Part shown: positions 27,347 through 36,078 of the stretch, piece by piece | Position numbering within the stretch: the stretch's first letter is position 1 | How the letters are laid out: the number at the start of each line of letters is the position of its first letter | From: Kribbella sp. NBC_01245 | GTDB taxonomy: Bacteria; Actinomycetota; Actinomycetes; Propionibacteriales; Kribbellaceae | NCBI RefSeq assembly: GCF_036226525.1 | Contig: NZ_CP108487.1 | Location: forward strand, 620,001-684,000 | Direction of reading: 5' to 3' | Length of the DNA: 64,000 nt | Notes under the pieces: model-generated | Database searches by the model: none | What the model saw: the letters and a program-made list of their open reading frames with translations, nothing else | What the model was told of the DNA's origin: nothing | Made by a program: the position numbers and the translations under genes

Positions 27347-28247
27347 TTCGAAGAATGTCTGCGGCGATCTCGAGGGCTATCTCGTTCGGGCCTTGTCCGC
27401 CGAGGTCTAGCCCGGCAGGACCTCTCAAGCGCTCGTCGACACCTTCTGCGTGCAGGAAGCTGAGTAGACGTTGCAGTCTGCGTTGTGGCCCGAGTACGCC
27501 GATATAGCGCGCACTGGTTGCAAGAGCCGCCTTGAGGTACTCGGAGTCTTTGAGGAAGTTGTGCGTCATGACGACCACATAGCTCTCGGAGTCGACTATG
27601 AGCTGCCACCCGGGCTCAGGCCGTACTAGCCGGGTGGTGTCGGGGAATCGGGCAGGGTCGAGCAGGAGCCGTCGTTCGTCTACCACGAACGTCTCCCAGC
27701 CCTGAATGTCTGCAACCCGCGCTAGCGGCGGTACGTCGTCCCCGGCGCCACAGATCACCACACGTGGTTGTGGCACCATTACTTCCGTAAAGACCGCCAC
27801 GTCGCCTACGAAGGCCTCTGCCCACCAGCGACGGCCAATGGTTTCCGGTGGTCCGGCTATCACGGTGTGCACGGTAGTAGTCCGTCGAAAGCGCACAACG
27901 TCGTCAAGGAAGTCCAGGGCGGGGGAGATGGGCTCAATCAGGATGTGCAGGATCCCGTTGCAGCCCATTCCCCACCCGAGGATGGCCTCGTCGTCGCCCG
28001 TGAGGTCGAAGGTCACAACCTTGGCCTGCTGGTCGCGATGGACCTCGGCGGCGGCCTCGACGATCTCCTGGTCGAGGCAGCCGCCGGTGAGGTTCCCGAC
28101 CGTCCGTCCGTCACTGTGGACGAGCAGACGCGCGCCAGGACGCCGGTACGACGAACCGGTCACCGCCACCAACGTGGCCAGGGCGATGGCGGATGGCGTC
28201 CGCAGTTCCGCATGGATGGCGGCGAGTTCGGTGGCGGTGGCGGTCAT
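27276..28247 (-). CDS. XdhC-family cofactor insertion protein (PaoD-like)
   Basis: 323 residues from the ATG at 28247; a longer open frame upstream lies antisense to the large subunit gene and is ignored. XdhC pattern: TLVAVTGSSYRRPGARLLVHSDGRTVGNLTGGCLDQEI (LTGGCLDQEI), then a Rossmann domain (PRVVICGAGDDVPPL, VVMTHNFLKD, YIGVLGPQRR). It binds molybdenum cofactor and inserts it, sulfurated, into the enzyme encoded just upstream (5 bases between genes). The 3' end overlaps the MobA-like gene. Confidence 0.88.
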   Translation of the reverse strand: MTATATELAAIHAELRTPSAIALATLVAVTGSSYRRPGARLLVHSDGRTVGNLTGGCLDQEIVEAAAEVHRDQQAKVVTFDLTGDDEAILGWGMGCNGILHILIEPISPALDFLDDVVRFRRTTTVHTVIAGPPETIGRRWWAEAFVGDVAVFTEVMVPQPRVVICGAGDDVPPLARVADIQGWETFVVDERRLLLDPARFPDTTRLVRPEPGWQLIVDSESYVVVMTHNFLKDSEYLKAALATSARYIGVLGPQRRLQRLLSFLHAEGVDERLRGPAGLDLGGQGPNEIALEIAADILRTSGGRGRCPRQDHHTRSTDSQPL

Positions 28248-28252
28248 CGGCG

Positions 28253-30487
28253 TCAGATCAGGTCTTCCAGCCGGATGGGCAACTGCCGGACCCGGCGGCC
28301 AGTGGCGTGCCATACCGCGTTCGCGATGGCCGGCGCTACACCGACCATGGCCACCTCGCCGAGGCCTTTCACGCCGACCGGGTTGAGCCGGAGGTCGGGC
28401 TTGTCGACGAAGCTGACGTCGATGTCGCCGATATCCGCGTTCACCGGCACCGGGTATTCCTCCAAGCTGGCGTTGAGGAAACCGCCAAACCGCGGGTCGA
28501 CCTCGCTGCGTTCGCGAAGTGCCGCACCAAGACCCCACACCACCCCGCCGCGGACCTGGCTGACGGCCGTCACTGGACTGGCCACTCGTCCACAGTCCGC
28601 AACGGTCACCACTCGCGGCACCCGCACGCGCCGGGTGGTCGGTTCGACCCGAACCTCGACGAAGTGCGCGATGAAGCTGCAGCTGGTGAACTCCGGATAC
28701 TCCGGGCCGACGGCCGAGGCCAGACCCGCCGCGGCGCGGTCCCAAATGGCGTCGGGTTGTCCTGGTGCCTTCGTCCGGGCCTGCACCTCCGTATCCGGCA
28801 GGCCGGGCGGCAGCGGTTGACCCGGCCGGAGGCCCAGCGTGGCGCGCAGTTCGCGCAGCGCCGCGTGGACGGCGGGCAGCGCGGTCGCCGTACCCCAGGA
28901 ACCGGCGGTCACGTGTTGCGGCGGCAGGCCTCGGGTATCGCCGACGTCCACCACGACGTCGTACGGCGACAGGCGGAGGTCCTGCGCGACCAGGCGTGCG
29001 ACGGCGGTCCGGATGCCCTGGCCCATCTCGTGGCCGTCGACCGAGATCGTTGCCTTCTTCCCCTTGTTGGTGATGCGCAGGTGAGCCGTGGCGGGTGCGG
29101 TGGCCGCTTTGTAGGCGCCGATCGCGACGCCCCAGCCGACGAGGGAGCCGTCTCGCGCACGCATGGAGCCGGGCGCCGCGGATCGGTCCTGCCAGCCGAA
29201 CCGGTCGGCGCCGCGGCGCAGGCACTCGGCGAGGTTCCGGGACGTGAAGGGATTGCCGCTGACGGGATCGGTCTGGGTGTCATTGGCGAGGCGCAACGCC
29301 ACCGGATCCTTGCCGATGGCGTACGCGAGCTCGTCCATGGCCGATTCGAAGGCGAAGGCGGCCGGAGACTCGTAGGGCGCGCGCATGTAACCAGGCGTCT
29401 GTACGTCGGTCCTGACCAGTTGTTGCCGGGAGCGGTAGTTCCCGATGCCGTAGAGCCTGGAGGTCAGTTCCGCGTACATGGCCGGGAACAAGTCGTGCCG
29501 CGAGGTCTGCTGGTCTACGTCGTGAATAGCCGCCTGTAGACGCCCGGACGCGTCTGCGCCAAGCCTGATGCGGTGATGTGTCGCCGGCCGGTAGCTGCTG
29601 GAGTGGAACGTCTGAGCCCGGGGGAGCACCAGCTTGATCGGTCGGCCTAGTTTCCGCGCAGCGACGGCTAGTGGACCGATATGCGGCTGCAGCGAGTTCT
29701 TCTGGCCGAAGCCACCACCGACGTACGGCGAGACGACCTCGATCTTGCTCGCGCTGATACCGAGCTGACGGGCTAGACCGTTCTGCACGCCCGCCGCGTT
29801 CTGCGTGCCCTCATGGATGACCAGGTTGTCGCCCTGCCATTCGACGACACTGGCGATCAATTCCATCGGGACAGGGTGCTGCTGCGGGTTGCCGTACTCC
29901 TGGTCGACCTTGATAGCACTGGCCTCGAACGCCTTGTCGGCATCACCCAGGACGATGTCGTGCAGACGCGGTATGGCCTCGGACTGCAGGACGACCTCGG
30001 CTCCTGGCGCATCCAGCTCGACCGCGATCGGCTCAGCGTCGTACTCCGCGGTGACAAGCGCGGCCGCCTCGGTCGCCGCGACGAGGTCATCCGCGACGAC
30101 CAGTGCGATCGGCTGGCCGCGGTAGGCGATGCGGTCGGACGTCAACGGCTGCAGGCTCTGGAACGCGTAGCCGCCGCCGAGCAGGAAACCCGCGGACGTG
30201 ATGTCGACGCGGGTCAGCACCAGGCGTACGCCGGGAACGGCCTCGGCAGCGCGGGTGTCCACGCTCACCAGCCGGCCCTTGCCGACCGTCGCGACGGCGA
30301 AGATCGCGTGCGCGAGACCCGCCGGCCGGCGATCGGCGCCGTACCTCGTAGTGCCCGTGACCTTGTCACGCGCGTCGACCCGGCGCGTATCGGTCCGCGC
30401 CTGGGCGGCGTCGACCGTCAGCGTCGTATTGGCCAGCGCGGCCGTGGCGCCGGCGCCTGCCAGGAAGGTCCTCCGCGTGGTGCTCAC
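28253..30487 (-). CDS. Molybdenum hydroxylase large subunit (PaoC/xanthine dehydrogenase family), with Tat-like signal
   Basis: 744 residues. Molybdopterin-binding subunit with GGGFGQKNS, APYESPAAFAFES, GHEMGQGIRTAVARL, and the catalytic Glu motif GVKGLGEVAM near the end. The N-terminus MSTTRRTFLAGAGATAALAN has a twin-arginine motif and an AAQA cleavage-like site, suggesting export of the folded complex. In E. coli PaoABC the signal is on the small subunit instead. Substrates of this group are aldehydes or N-heterocycles. Overlaps the FAD subunit gene by 4 bases. Confidence 0.88.
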   Translation of the reverse strand: MSTTRRTFLAGAGATAALANTTLTVDAAQARTDTRRVDARDKVTGTTRYGADRRPAGLAHAIFAVATVGKGRLVSVDTRAAEAVPGVRLVLTRVDITSAGFLLGGGYAFQSLQPLTSDRIAYRGQPIALVVADDLVAATEAAALVTAEYDAEPIAVELDAPGAEVVLQSEAIPRLHDIVLGDADKAFEASAIKVDQEYGNPQQHPVPMELIASVVEWQGDNLVIHEGTQNAAGVQNGLARQLGISASKIEVVSPYVGGGFGQKNSLQPHIGPLAVAARKLGRPIKLVLPRAQTFHSSSYRPATHHRIRLGADASGRLQAAIHDVDQQTSRHDLFPAMYAELTSRLYGIGNYRSRQQLVRTDVQTPGYMRAPYESPAAFAFESAMDELAYAIGKDPVALRLANDTQTDPVSGNPFTSRNLAECLRRGADRFGWQDRSAAPGSMRARDGSLVGWGVAIGAYKAATAPATAHLRITNKGKKATISVDGHEMGQGIRTAVARLVAQDLRLSPYDVVVDVGDTRGLPPQHVTAGSWGTATALPAVHAALRELRATLGLRPGQPLPPGLPDTEVQARTKAPGQPDAIWDRAAAGLASAVGPEYPEFTSCSFIAHFVEVRVEPTTRRVRVPRVVTVADCGRVASPVTAVSQVRGGVVWGLGAALRERSEVDPRFGGFLNASLEEYPVPVNADIGDIDVSFVDKPDLRLNPVGVKGLGEVAMVGVAPAIANAVWHATGRRVRQLPIRLEDLI

Positions 30488-31485
30488 AGCGCCCTGCCCT
30501 TCGCGATCTGGAGTGCGTCCGCGACCGCGCGAATTCCCAGCTCGATCCGGAACGCGTTGTGATGGCCGGCCTTCGCGCCCGCGAACGCGAGCTCACCAGC
30601 GGCGCGGGCCGTGGCGTCGGTCAGGCGTACGCCGAGCAGCGAGCGCTCGGCCGCGACGGCGCGCAGCGGGGTGGTACCGACACCGCCGAGCGCGATCCGG
30701 CATTCCCTGACCTCGCCGCGGCGGCTCACCCGGAGGGCGGCCGCGACCGAGACCAGGGCGAACGCGTACGACTCGCGATCCCGGATCTTGTGGTACGTCG
30801 AACCGCGTCCGGCCGGTGTTTTCGGCACGCGAATACTCACGATGAGCTCGTCGCGGCCGAGGCTGTGCTCCTTGTCCGGCGTATCGCCCGGTTCGAGGTG
30901 GAGGTCGGCGATCGTGACCGTACGGCGTCCACTCGGCCCGGCGACGTCCACGACGGCGTCGAACGCGAGCAGCGCGACAGCCAGGTCACCCGGGTACGTC
31001 GCGATGCACGACGTACTGCCTCCAAAGAGCGCATGGCCGCGATCGATACCCCCGATGGCGGCGCAGCCACTGCCCGGATCGCGTTTATTACAAGGGAAAG
31101 GCGGGCCGCCTCGGAAGTAGCCGCATCTGGTTCGTTGCAGGAGGTTGCCGCCGAGCGTGGCCATGTTGCGAAGCTGCTGCGATGCCGCGCGCCAGAGCGA
31201 TTCCGACAACGCGGGGTAGTCGCGCTTGATCACCGGATGGTCGGCGAGGTCGGCCATTCGAACGCCGGCGCCGAACACCAACTCGGTGGGCCGGCTGGTG
31301 TCGATGTGGTTCAGCTCGGGCAGGCGGTTGATGTCGATCACCGCCGTGGGCGCCTCGACGCGAAGCTTCATCAGGTCGTACAACGTGGTGCCGCCGGCGA
31401 GCAGCCGCGTGCCCGGACCACCGGCCTCGAGCGCCTCGACAGCCTCGGCCACCGAACGCGCTGCGGTATAGGCGAAAGGTCGCAT
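30484..31485 (-). CDS. Molybdenum hydroxylase FAD subunit (PaoB-like, with extra Fe-S loop)
   Basis: 333 residues from MRPFAYTAARS at 31485. FAD-binding motifs LLAGGTTLYDLMKL and NMATLGGNLLQRT. Directly after comes a cysteine-rich insert, RCGYFRGGPPFPCNKRDPGSGC, cut to CNKRDPGSGCAAIGG, which in PaoB and 4-hydroxybenzoyl-CoA reductase beta holds an additional [4Fe-4S] cluster. This places the operon in the PaoABC rather than the plain xanthine dehydrogenase group. Confidence 0.88.
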   Translation of the reverse strand: MRPFAYTAARSVAEAVEALEAGGPGTRLLAGGTTLYDLMKLRVEAPTAVIDINRLPELNHIDTSRPTELVFGAGVRMADLADHPVIKRDYPALSESLWRAASQQLRNMATLGGNLLQRTRCGYFRGGPPFPCNKRDPGSGCAAIGGIDRGHALFGGSTSCIATYPGDLAVALLAFDAVVDVAGPSGRRTVTIADLHLEPGDTPDKEHSLGRDELIVSIRVPKTPAGRGSTYHKIRDRESYAFALVSVAAALRVSRRGEVRECRIALGGVGTTPLRAVAAERSLLGVRLTDATARAAGELAFAGAKAGHHNAFRIELGIRAVADALQIAKGRAL

Positions 31486-31490
31486 GGTCA

Positions 31491-31982
31491 CTACCTCGTC
31501 TCGGCGTTGCGGGCCGTTTCGCGGATGGCGGCGACGATGCCGACGTACGCCCCGCATCGGCACAGGTTGCCGCTCATGTACTCGCGGATCTCGGCGTCGT
31601 TGTCGCAATGCCCTTCGGCGATGCAGGCCAGCCCGGACATCACTTGGCCGGGCGTGCAATACCCGCATTGCAAGGCGTCGTGATCGATGAACGCCTGCTG
31701 CAAGGGATGAAGCCGGCCGCCAGGCCCGCAGACGCCCTCGATCGTGGTCACCGAGCGACCGTCGGCCTGAACCGCGGGCGTCAGGCAGGAGACCACCCGC
31801 CGACCGTCGACGTGGACGGTACACGCGCCGCATTGGCCGTGATCGCAACCTTTTTTGGTGCCGGTGAGATCGAGCCGTTCACGGAGTACGTCGAGCAGGG
31901 ACTCGCGTGGATCGACCTGCAGTCGCACTGGCCGCCGATTCACTTGCAGCGACACGTCGATCAAAGCCTCAGACCTGGTCAT
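31491..31982 (-). CDS. Molybdenum hydroxylase [2Fe-2S] subunit (PaoA-like)
   Basis: 163 residues from MTRSEALIDVS at 31982; the frame extends 26 codons further without family features. Plant-type ferredoxin cluster KKGCDHGQCGACTV...SCLTP and the second helical-domain cluster QCGYCTPGQVMSG...GNLCRCGAY. No signal peptide is present, unlike E. coli PaoA. First gene of the small-medium-large-xdhC operon; the AraC-type gene starts further upstream on the same strand. Confidence 0.9.
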   Translation of the reverse strand: MTRSEALIDVSLQVNRRPVRLQVDPRESLLDVLRERLDLTGTKKGCDHGQCGACTVHVDGRRVVSCLTPAVQADGRSVTTIEGVCGPGGRLHPLQQAFIDHDALQCGYCTPGQVMSGLACIAEGHCDNDAEIREYMSGNLCRCGAYVGIVAAIRETARNAETR

Positions 31983-32081
31983 GCGGCTCAAGGTAAGGAC
32001 GCCAAGCGATCGTTCGCTTTCGCCAGATTGCGCCCTACCCCGCGCGATTGCTCTTTCCACCCAGTGGAACGCTGGCGCCCG

Positions 32082-33005
32082 TCAAGTGCGGCGGAGGTGG
32101 GAGCGGCGGTAGTTCGTGGGGGATTGGCCCAGTTCGCGAGTGAAAGCGGCCGCGAAATGGCTCGGGCTACTGAAACCGCAGAGTGCCGCGATCTGACTGA
32201 TCGAGGCGTTGTCGGACTCAAGGTGTTTCCGCGCGGCCTGGACCCGAAGGCTGGTGAGGTAGCGGCGAGGGGTCTGCCCCGTCGCCGCTTTGAAGACGCG
32301 GAGGAAATGGTAGACGCTGAGCCAGACCTCACCGGCGATATCTGCAAGCGTGAGCGGCTCGTGCAAGTTGTCCCGCATGATCTCGATCGCCCGCCGGACC
32401 CGCGCGTCCTCCTTGCCGGGGGCGAGTGGATCAGGCCGGCCGCCATGCCGGGTTTGCAGGTGTACGGCGAGGAAGTGCGCGGCGGCCTCGGCGTACTGAT
32501 CGTCAATGCCGGCGGCGGCCGCGTCGGCCAGCGCGAGCACAACCTGCGCGAGCACCGGGTCGGCCACGGCGAGCGTGTCTGCGCCGGGCAACGCGCTGTC
32601 CGCGCCCCAGAGGTCGGCGGCGACCGTACGCATCAGGCCGCCGGGGAGGTAGACGTGCAGCGTTTCGGTAGGGATGGTGGCTCGCCAGCGCAGATTCGTG
32701 GGCCGGCCGGGCGCGGTCATGCCGATCTGACCACGGACATAGCGGGAGCCGCGCCAGGTAGCGCCCGACTTGGACTCCATCCAGGCGCAACCCGCGGTGA
32801 CGAGTACGACGAGTTGGTCCGGCGACGGCGGTAGGTGCAGATGTTCCACCACCAGGTCGTCCTCAAGGCGCTGCAGGAGCAAGGACCGCCACCCAGCGTC
32901 ATCCCAACTACAGAACGTGCGACGCGAGTGCAGAGTGCGGTCGTCCCCGAGAGCCTGAAAGCCTTGCACAGCCCCAACTAGACCTCGTACTCCCCAGTTG
33001 GACAA
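32082..33005 (-). CDS. AraC-family transcriptional regulator
   Basis: 307 residues. A cupin-like N-terminal domain, then two AraC helix-turn-helix motifs at the C-terminus (LTLADIAGEVWLSVYHFLRVFKAATGQTPRRYL, cut to LTLADIAGEVWLSVYHFLRV, and ISQIAALCGFSSPSHFAAAF). Its stop is about 100 bases before the small-subunit gene of the molybdenum hydroxylase on the same strand, so it probably controls that operon in response to its substrate. Confidence 0.88.
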   Translation of the reverse strand: MSNWGVRGLVGAVQGFQALGDDRTLHSRRTFCSWDDAGWRSLLLQRLEDDLVVEHLHLPPSPDQLVVLVTAGCAWMESKSGATWRGSRYVRGQIGMTAPGRPTNLRWRATIPTETLHVYLPGGLMRTVAADLWGADSALPGADTLAVADPVLAQVVLALADAAAAGIDDQYAEAAAHFLAVHLQTRHGGRPDPLAPGKEDARVRRAIEIMRDNLHEPLTLADIAGEVWLSVYHFLRVFKAATGQTPRRYLTSLRVQAARKHLESDNASISQIAALCGFSSPSHFAAAFTRELGQSPTNYRRSHLRRT

Positions 33006-33110
33006 GCCAGCCAGGTTTCTACCGGCTCGTCAAGGCAGCCGGCCGGTGCGCTGAAACGTGTCTTGATCGGGCGGTCAGTTAGGAACACACTGAAGGTGAT
33101 CGGCCCGCCT

Positions 33111-33512
33111 ATGGGAGCGACGGACCAGGAGTGGGAAAGGTGGTCGGTCCGGATGAAAAGATGGACCCACCCGCAGGACTTCATCGTATTGCTCGCAGGT
33201 GTCTACGCCTTGCTGTCGCCGATTTGGACGACGACGACCGACAGGGCCACGACGACGATGATCGTGCTCGGCGCCATCACCGCGGTGATCGCGGGCATCG
33301 AGCTCATGAGGCCTGACTGGCTTCCGGCCGAGGGCGCGACCGCCCTGCTCGGCATCCTGTTCTTCATCTCGCCTTGGGTGATGGGCTTCAGCGACATCTC
33401 GGCGATGGCCTGGACGGCCTGGATCGTCGGTGCCGTGACCTTCCTGATCGGCGCGGCGGACATCCAGCTCACCAGGTCGCACCACGGGGAGGCAACAACC
33501 ACTCCCATGTGA
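33111..33512 (+). CDS. SPW-repeat membrane protein
   Basis: About 133 residues from the ATG at 33111; starts at 33063 (TTG) and 33153 (ATG) are also possible. Four hydrophobic segments with the ISPWVMGF motif and a partial LLSPIW repeat, typical of SPW-repeat integral membrane proteins, which have no known function. A TetR gene follows 38 bases downstream and may share the transcript. Confidence 0.75.
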   Translation: MGATDQEWERWSVRMKRWTHPQDFIVLLAGVYALLSPIWTTTTDRATTTMIVLGAITAVIAGIELMRPDWLPAEGATALLGILFFISPWVMGFSDISAMAWTAWIVGAVTFLIGAADIQLTRSHHGEATTTPM

Positions 33513-33549
33513 CGGCGCCAGTAGAGAACCGACATTCGAAGGATCTCTG

Positions 33550-34164
33550 ATGGTCCCGGCCGGGGCGGTGGGACCTCGACCTCACCGTGCGCGTACGTAC
33601 GCGCACGGTGAGGCCACTGCCGCGCGTACGAGGATCCTCGACGCCGCCGAGCAGCTCTTCGCCGAGGACGGCTTCGACGCGACGCCGACGCAGCGGGTCG
33701 CCGATCGGGCCGGGGTCGCGAAAGGGCTGTTGTTCTACTACTTCCCAAAGAAGCTGGACCTCCTGCGAGCGCTTTTCGCCGAGCGGTTGCCCTCCCATCC
33801 GTTGTGCTCCGTCGGCGCTGTCGCTGTCGCGGGCGACGTACCGGGGTCGTTGCTGCGCCTCGCCCGTGAGCTGGATCTCGGCCGGCGGGAGTCCCGCGTG
33901 TTGCGCACGATCCTGTTCCGCGAGGCGAACAAATACCTCGAGGTGCGGGACTACTTGCAAGCCCTGCACGCCGGCCTGATGGACCTGACCGAGCGCGTCC
34001 TCGACGCCGCCAGCCCGTGCGCGCTGGACCGGCGCCGGCGTCACCAGGCCGCCGACACCTATGTCGCCGTCCTCCTCCACGACGCCAACTCCCGCCGCTT
34101 CGACGGCCCCCTCCCCGACGTAAGCGCCGCCGCCGACGTAGTTGCCCGCGCCCTAGCCACCTAA
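33550..34164 (+). CDS. TetR-family regulator
   Basis: 204 residues. N-terminal helix-turn-helix TRILDAAEQLFAEDGFDATPTQRVADRAGVAKGLLFYYF (core VADRAGVAKGLLFYYFPKK), then an all-helical ligand domain. Codons 11-22 coincide with a perfect 34-base palindrome, so the operator, if it is one, is inside the gene's own coding start. No later in-frame start was found that would leave the palindrome outside the gene. Confidence 0.88.
   Translation: MVPAGAVGPRPHRARTYAHGEATAARTRILDAAEQLFAEDGFDATPTQRVADRAGVAKGLLFYYFPKKLDLLRALFAERLPSHPLCSVGAVAVAGDVPGSLLRLARELDLGRRESRVLRTILFREANKYLEVRDYLQALHAGLMDLTERVLDAASPCALDRRRRHQAADTYVAVLLHDANSRRFDGPLPDVSAAADVVARALAT
33580..33613. promoter_or_regulatory. Perfect 34-base palindrome inside the TetR gene start
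   Basis: CCTCACCGTGCGCGTAC is followed directly by its exact complement, centred between 33596 and 33597. A dyad this long and perfect next to a TetR gene suggests an autoregulatory operator, possibly a roadblock site; a transcript hairpin near the ribosome-binding region is an alternative. Confidence 0.55.
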
Positions 34165-34190
34165 CCGCGGCCCGCGCGAAGCCATCCGGG

Positions 34191-34205
34191 TGACGTACGA
34201 CGTCA
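34191..34205. promoter_or_regulatory. Inverted repeat TGACGT-ACG-ACGTCA
   Basis: A 6-base perfect dyad with 3-base spacer in the 250-base gap between the TetR gene and the solute-binding protein gene. The rest of this gap shows no gene. Confidence 0.3.
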
Positions 34206-34327
34206 GCCCCTCCGCGAGTGGACCCGTCATGGCGCGACCAGTCATGCCCGGCGGAGGCGACGGGGGAGTCGGTCAGAAATCTGGGGTTCTCCCTTGCGTC
34301 GCGGGGACTGGTGGGTTTACGGTCCGG

Positions 34328-34382
34328 TTAACGTTTAAGTGATGATCGTTAGTGACTGGTAGCTGGCAGAAAAGATCACTAA
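34328..34382. promoter_or_regulatory. Candidate control region of the sugar importer
   Basis: Two dyads occur before the solute-binding protein gene: TTAACGTTTAA (34328-34338), with the CG centre usual for LacI operators, and TTAGTGA/TCACTAA (34349-34355 and 34376-34382). The AT-richness stands out from the surroundings. The LacI-type regulator at 38003 is the likely binder; inference. Confidence 0.4.
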
Positions 34383-34414
34383 TGGTCATGCCGGTCGAGA
34401 GGAAGGTTCACCCG

Positions 34415-36070
34415 ATGTCGCGTTCCACGGAGAGCAAGTTCAGCCGGCGGAGGTTCCTGGAGTTCGGTGGTGCGGTGGCGGGAGCGGCCGCGTTGGGGTC
34501 GGCGCTGACAGCGTGTGGCGACGGTGGTGCGGCGAGTGGTGGCGCCAAGGCGTCCGGTGAGCTGAAGCTTCCGACGTACCAGCCGTTCGGTGGGCTTCGC
34601 CCGGAGCTGGCCGGTGCCGAGTCGGGGCTCGAGCCCGGTTTCCTGCGGTTCCCGGAGAACGCGATCGCCAGCGTCAAGGCGCCGCCGCTGAAGAACGCGG
34701 TGACCGCGCTGACCGAGACGTTCGCCACGCCGCCGCCGCCAATGGGCAGCAACCCGATGTGGCAGGCCCTCAACCGGGCCCTCGGCGCGGAGTTGCGGCT
34801 GACGATCGGCACCGACCCGGGTTACCCGGAGAAGTTCGCGACCTTGCTGGCGAGCGACTCGCTGCCGGACCTGATGTGGCTGCCGCCGAACCAGGGGATT
34901 CCGAACGTCGGGCCGATGCTGGAGGCGAAGTTCCAGGACCTGACGTCGTACCTGTCCGGCGACGCCGTGCTGGAGTACCCGAACCTCGCGGCCCTCAAGC
35001 CGGCCTCGTGGAAGACGGCGGTGCTGAACGGCAAGATCTGGGGCGCGCCGATCCCGTCGACGCCGTTCGGCCAGGTGATGATGGGCAACCCGAAGACCTG
35101 GGCGAAGGTCGGCGGCCTGCAGTGTCAGACGGCCGAGGAGTTCTTTGCCAAGTGCAAGGAGCTGACCGGTGGCGTCAACTACGCGCTCGAGCCGGCGATC
35201 ATCAACATGATCCACATGTTCGGCGAGTGGTTCGGTTGCCCCAACGGCTGGCGGGTCAACAAGGACCGGTCGCTGACGCACAACTACGAGACGGACAACT
35301 ACAAGGCCGCCGTCGAGTACGCCGCGAAGCTCTGGGCCGCGAAGGTGTTCTACCCCGATCTCAACCTCGCCGACGCGACCCCGAAGGTGGTCAACGGCCA
35401 GATCGCCGCCCAGGTCGTCGTCGGTCCGCGGGCGACCTCCGGATTCCGGGCGGCCGACCCGTCGTTGTTCGTCGACACGCTGATCCCGTTCGGCTGGGAC
35501 GGCAAGGCCAAGCCGATCTACGACATGGGGTACGGCACTGTCGGGTTCACGCCCTTCAAGAAGACCGACGAGGGGCGGATCCGCGAGCTGCTGGCGTTGA
35601 TGGACTACCTGTCGGCGCCGTTCGGGACGAAGGAGTACCTGCAGAAGAACTTCGGGACCGCCGGTGAGCAGTACAACCTCGATGCGAAGGGGAACCCAGT
35701 TCTCACGCCGGCCGGCACCCAGCAGGCGCCTGGTCTGGTGAGTGCGCTCGAGATCATGAACTCGCCGGAGAGCGTCATCTTCAACCCGGCGTTCCCCGAT
35801 GACACCAAGAAGATCCACGCGACCGAGCAGAAGCTGCTGGAGTTCGCGATGCGCAACCCGACGGCCGGCACCTACTCCGACACCAGCAGCAAGGTCGGGC
35901 CGAAGCTGACCTCGGCATTCCGTGACACGGTCGTCGACATCGTCACCGGGCGGAAGAAGATGGACGCTTACGACGAGGCGCTGAGCCGGTGGAAGAGCGG
36001 TGGCGGCGACAAGATGCGGGGCGAGTTCGAGGCTGTCCTGCCCGCCAACGTCCCGGTCACGCAGTCCTGA
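34415..36070 (+). CDS. ABC transporter sugar-binding lipoprotein (LplA-like)
   Basis: 551 residues from the ATG at 34415; upstream in-frame codons lack signal features. The N-terminus has both a twin-arginine motif (SRRRFLEFGG) and a lipobox (SALTACGDGG). The large size (over 500) is that of the LplA/YtcQ group, which captures oligosaccharides such as rhamnogalacturonan fragments. Followed by two permease genes, with 8-base spacing to the first. No ATPase gene is present; such systems share a common MsmX-type ATPase. Confidence 0.9.
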   Translation: MSRSTESKFSRRRFLEFGGAVAGAAALGSALTACGDGGAASGGAKASGELKLPTYQPFGGLRPELAGAESGLEPGFLRFPENAIASVKAPPLKNAVTALTETFATPPPPMGSNPMWQALNRALGAELRLTIGTDPGYPEKFATLLASDSLPDLMWLPPNQGIPNVGPMLEAKFQDLTSYLSGDAVLEYPNLAALKPASWKTAVLNGKIWGAPIPSTPFGQVMMGNPKTWAKVGGLQCQTAEEFFAKCKELTGGVNYALEPAIINMIHMFGEWFGCPNGWRVNKDRSLTHNYETDNYKAAVEYAAKLWAAKVFYPDLNLADATPKVVNGQIAAQVVVGPRATSGFRAADPSLFVDTLIPFGWDGKAKPIYDMGYGTVGFTPFKKTDEGRIRELLALMDYLSAPFGTKEYLQKNFGTAGEQYNLDAKGNPVLTPAGTQQAPGLVSALEIMNSPESVIFNPAFPDDTKKIHATEQKLLEFAMRNPTAGTYSDTSSKVGPKLTSAFRDTVVDIVTGRKKMDAYDEALSRWKSGGGDKMRGEFEAVLPANVPVTQS

Positions 36071-36078
36071 GCGCGTCG

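Noticed and set aside
30484..31848. 454-residue FAD subunit
   Set aside because: The first 121 residues are Arg-rich and antisense-like across the small-subunit gene. The family start MRPFAYT is at 31485.
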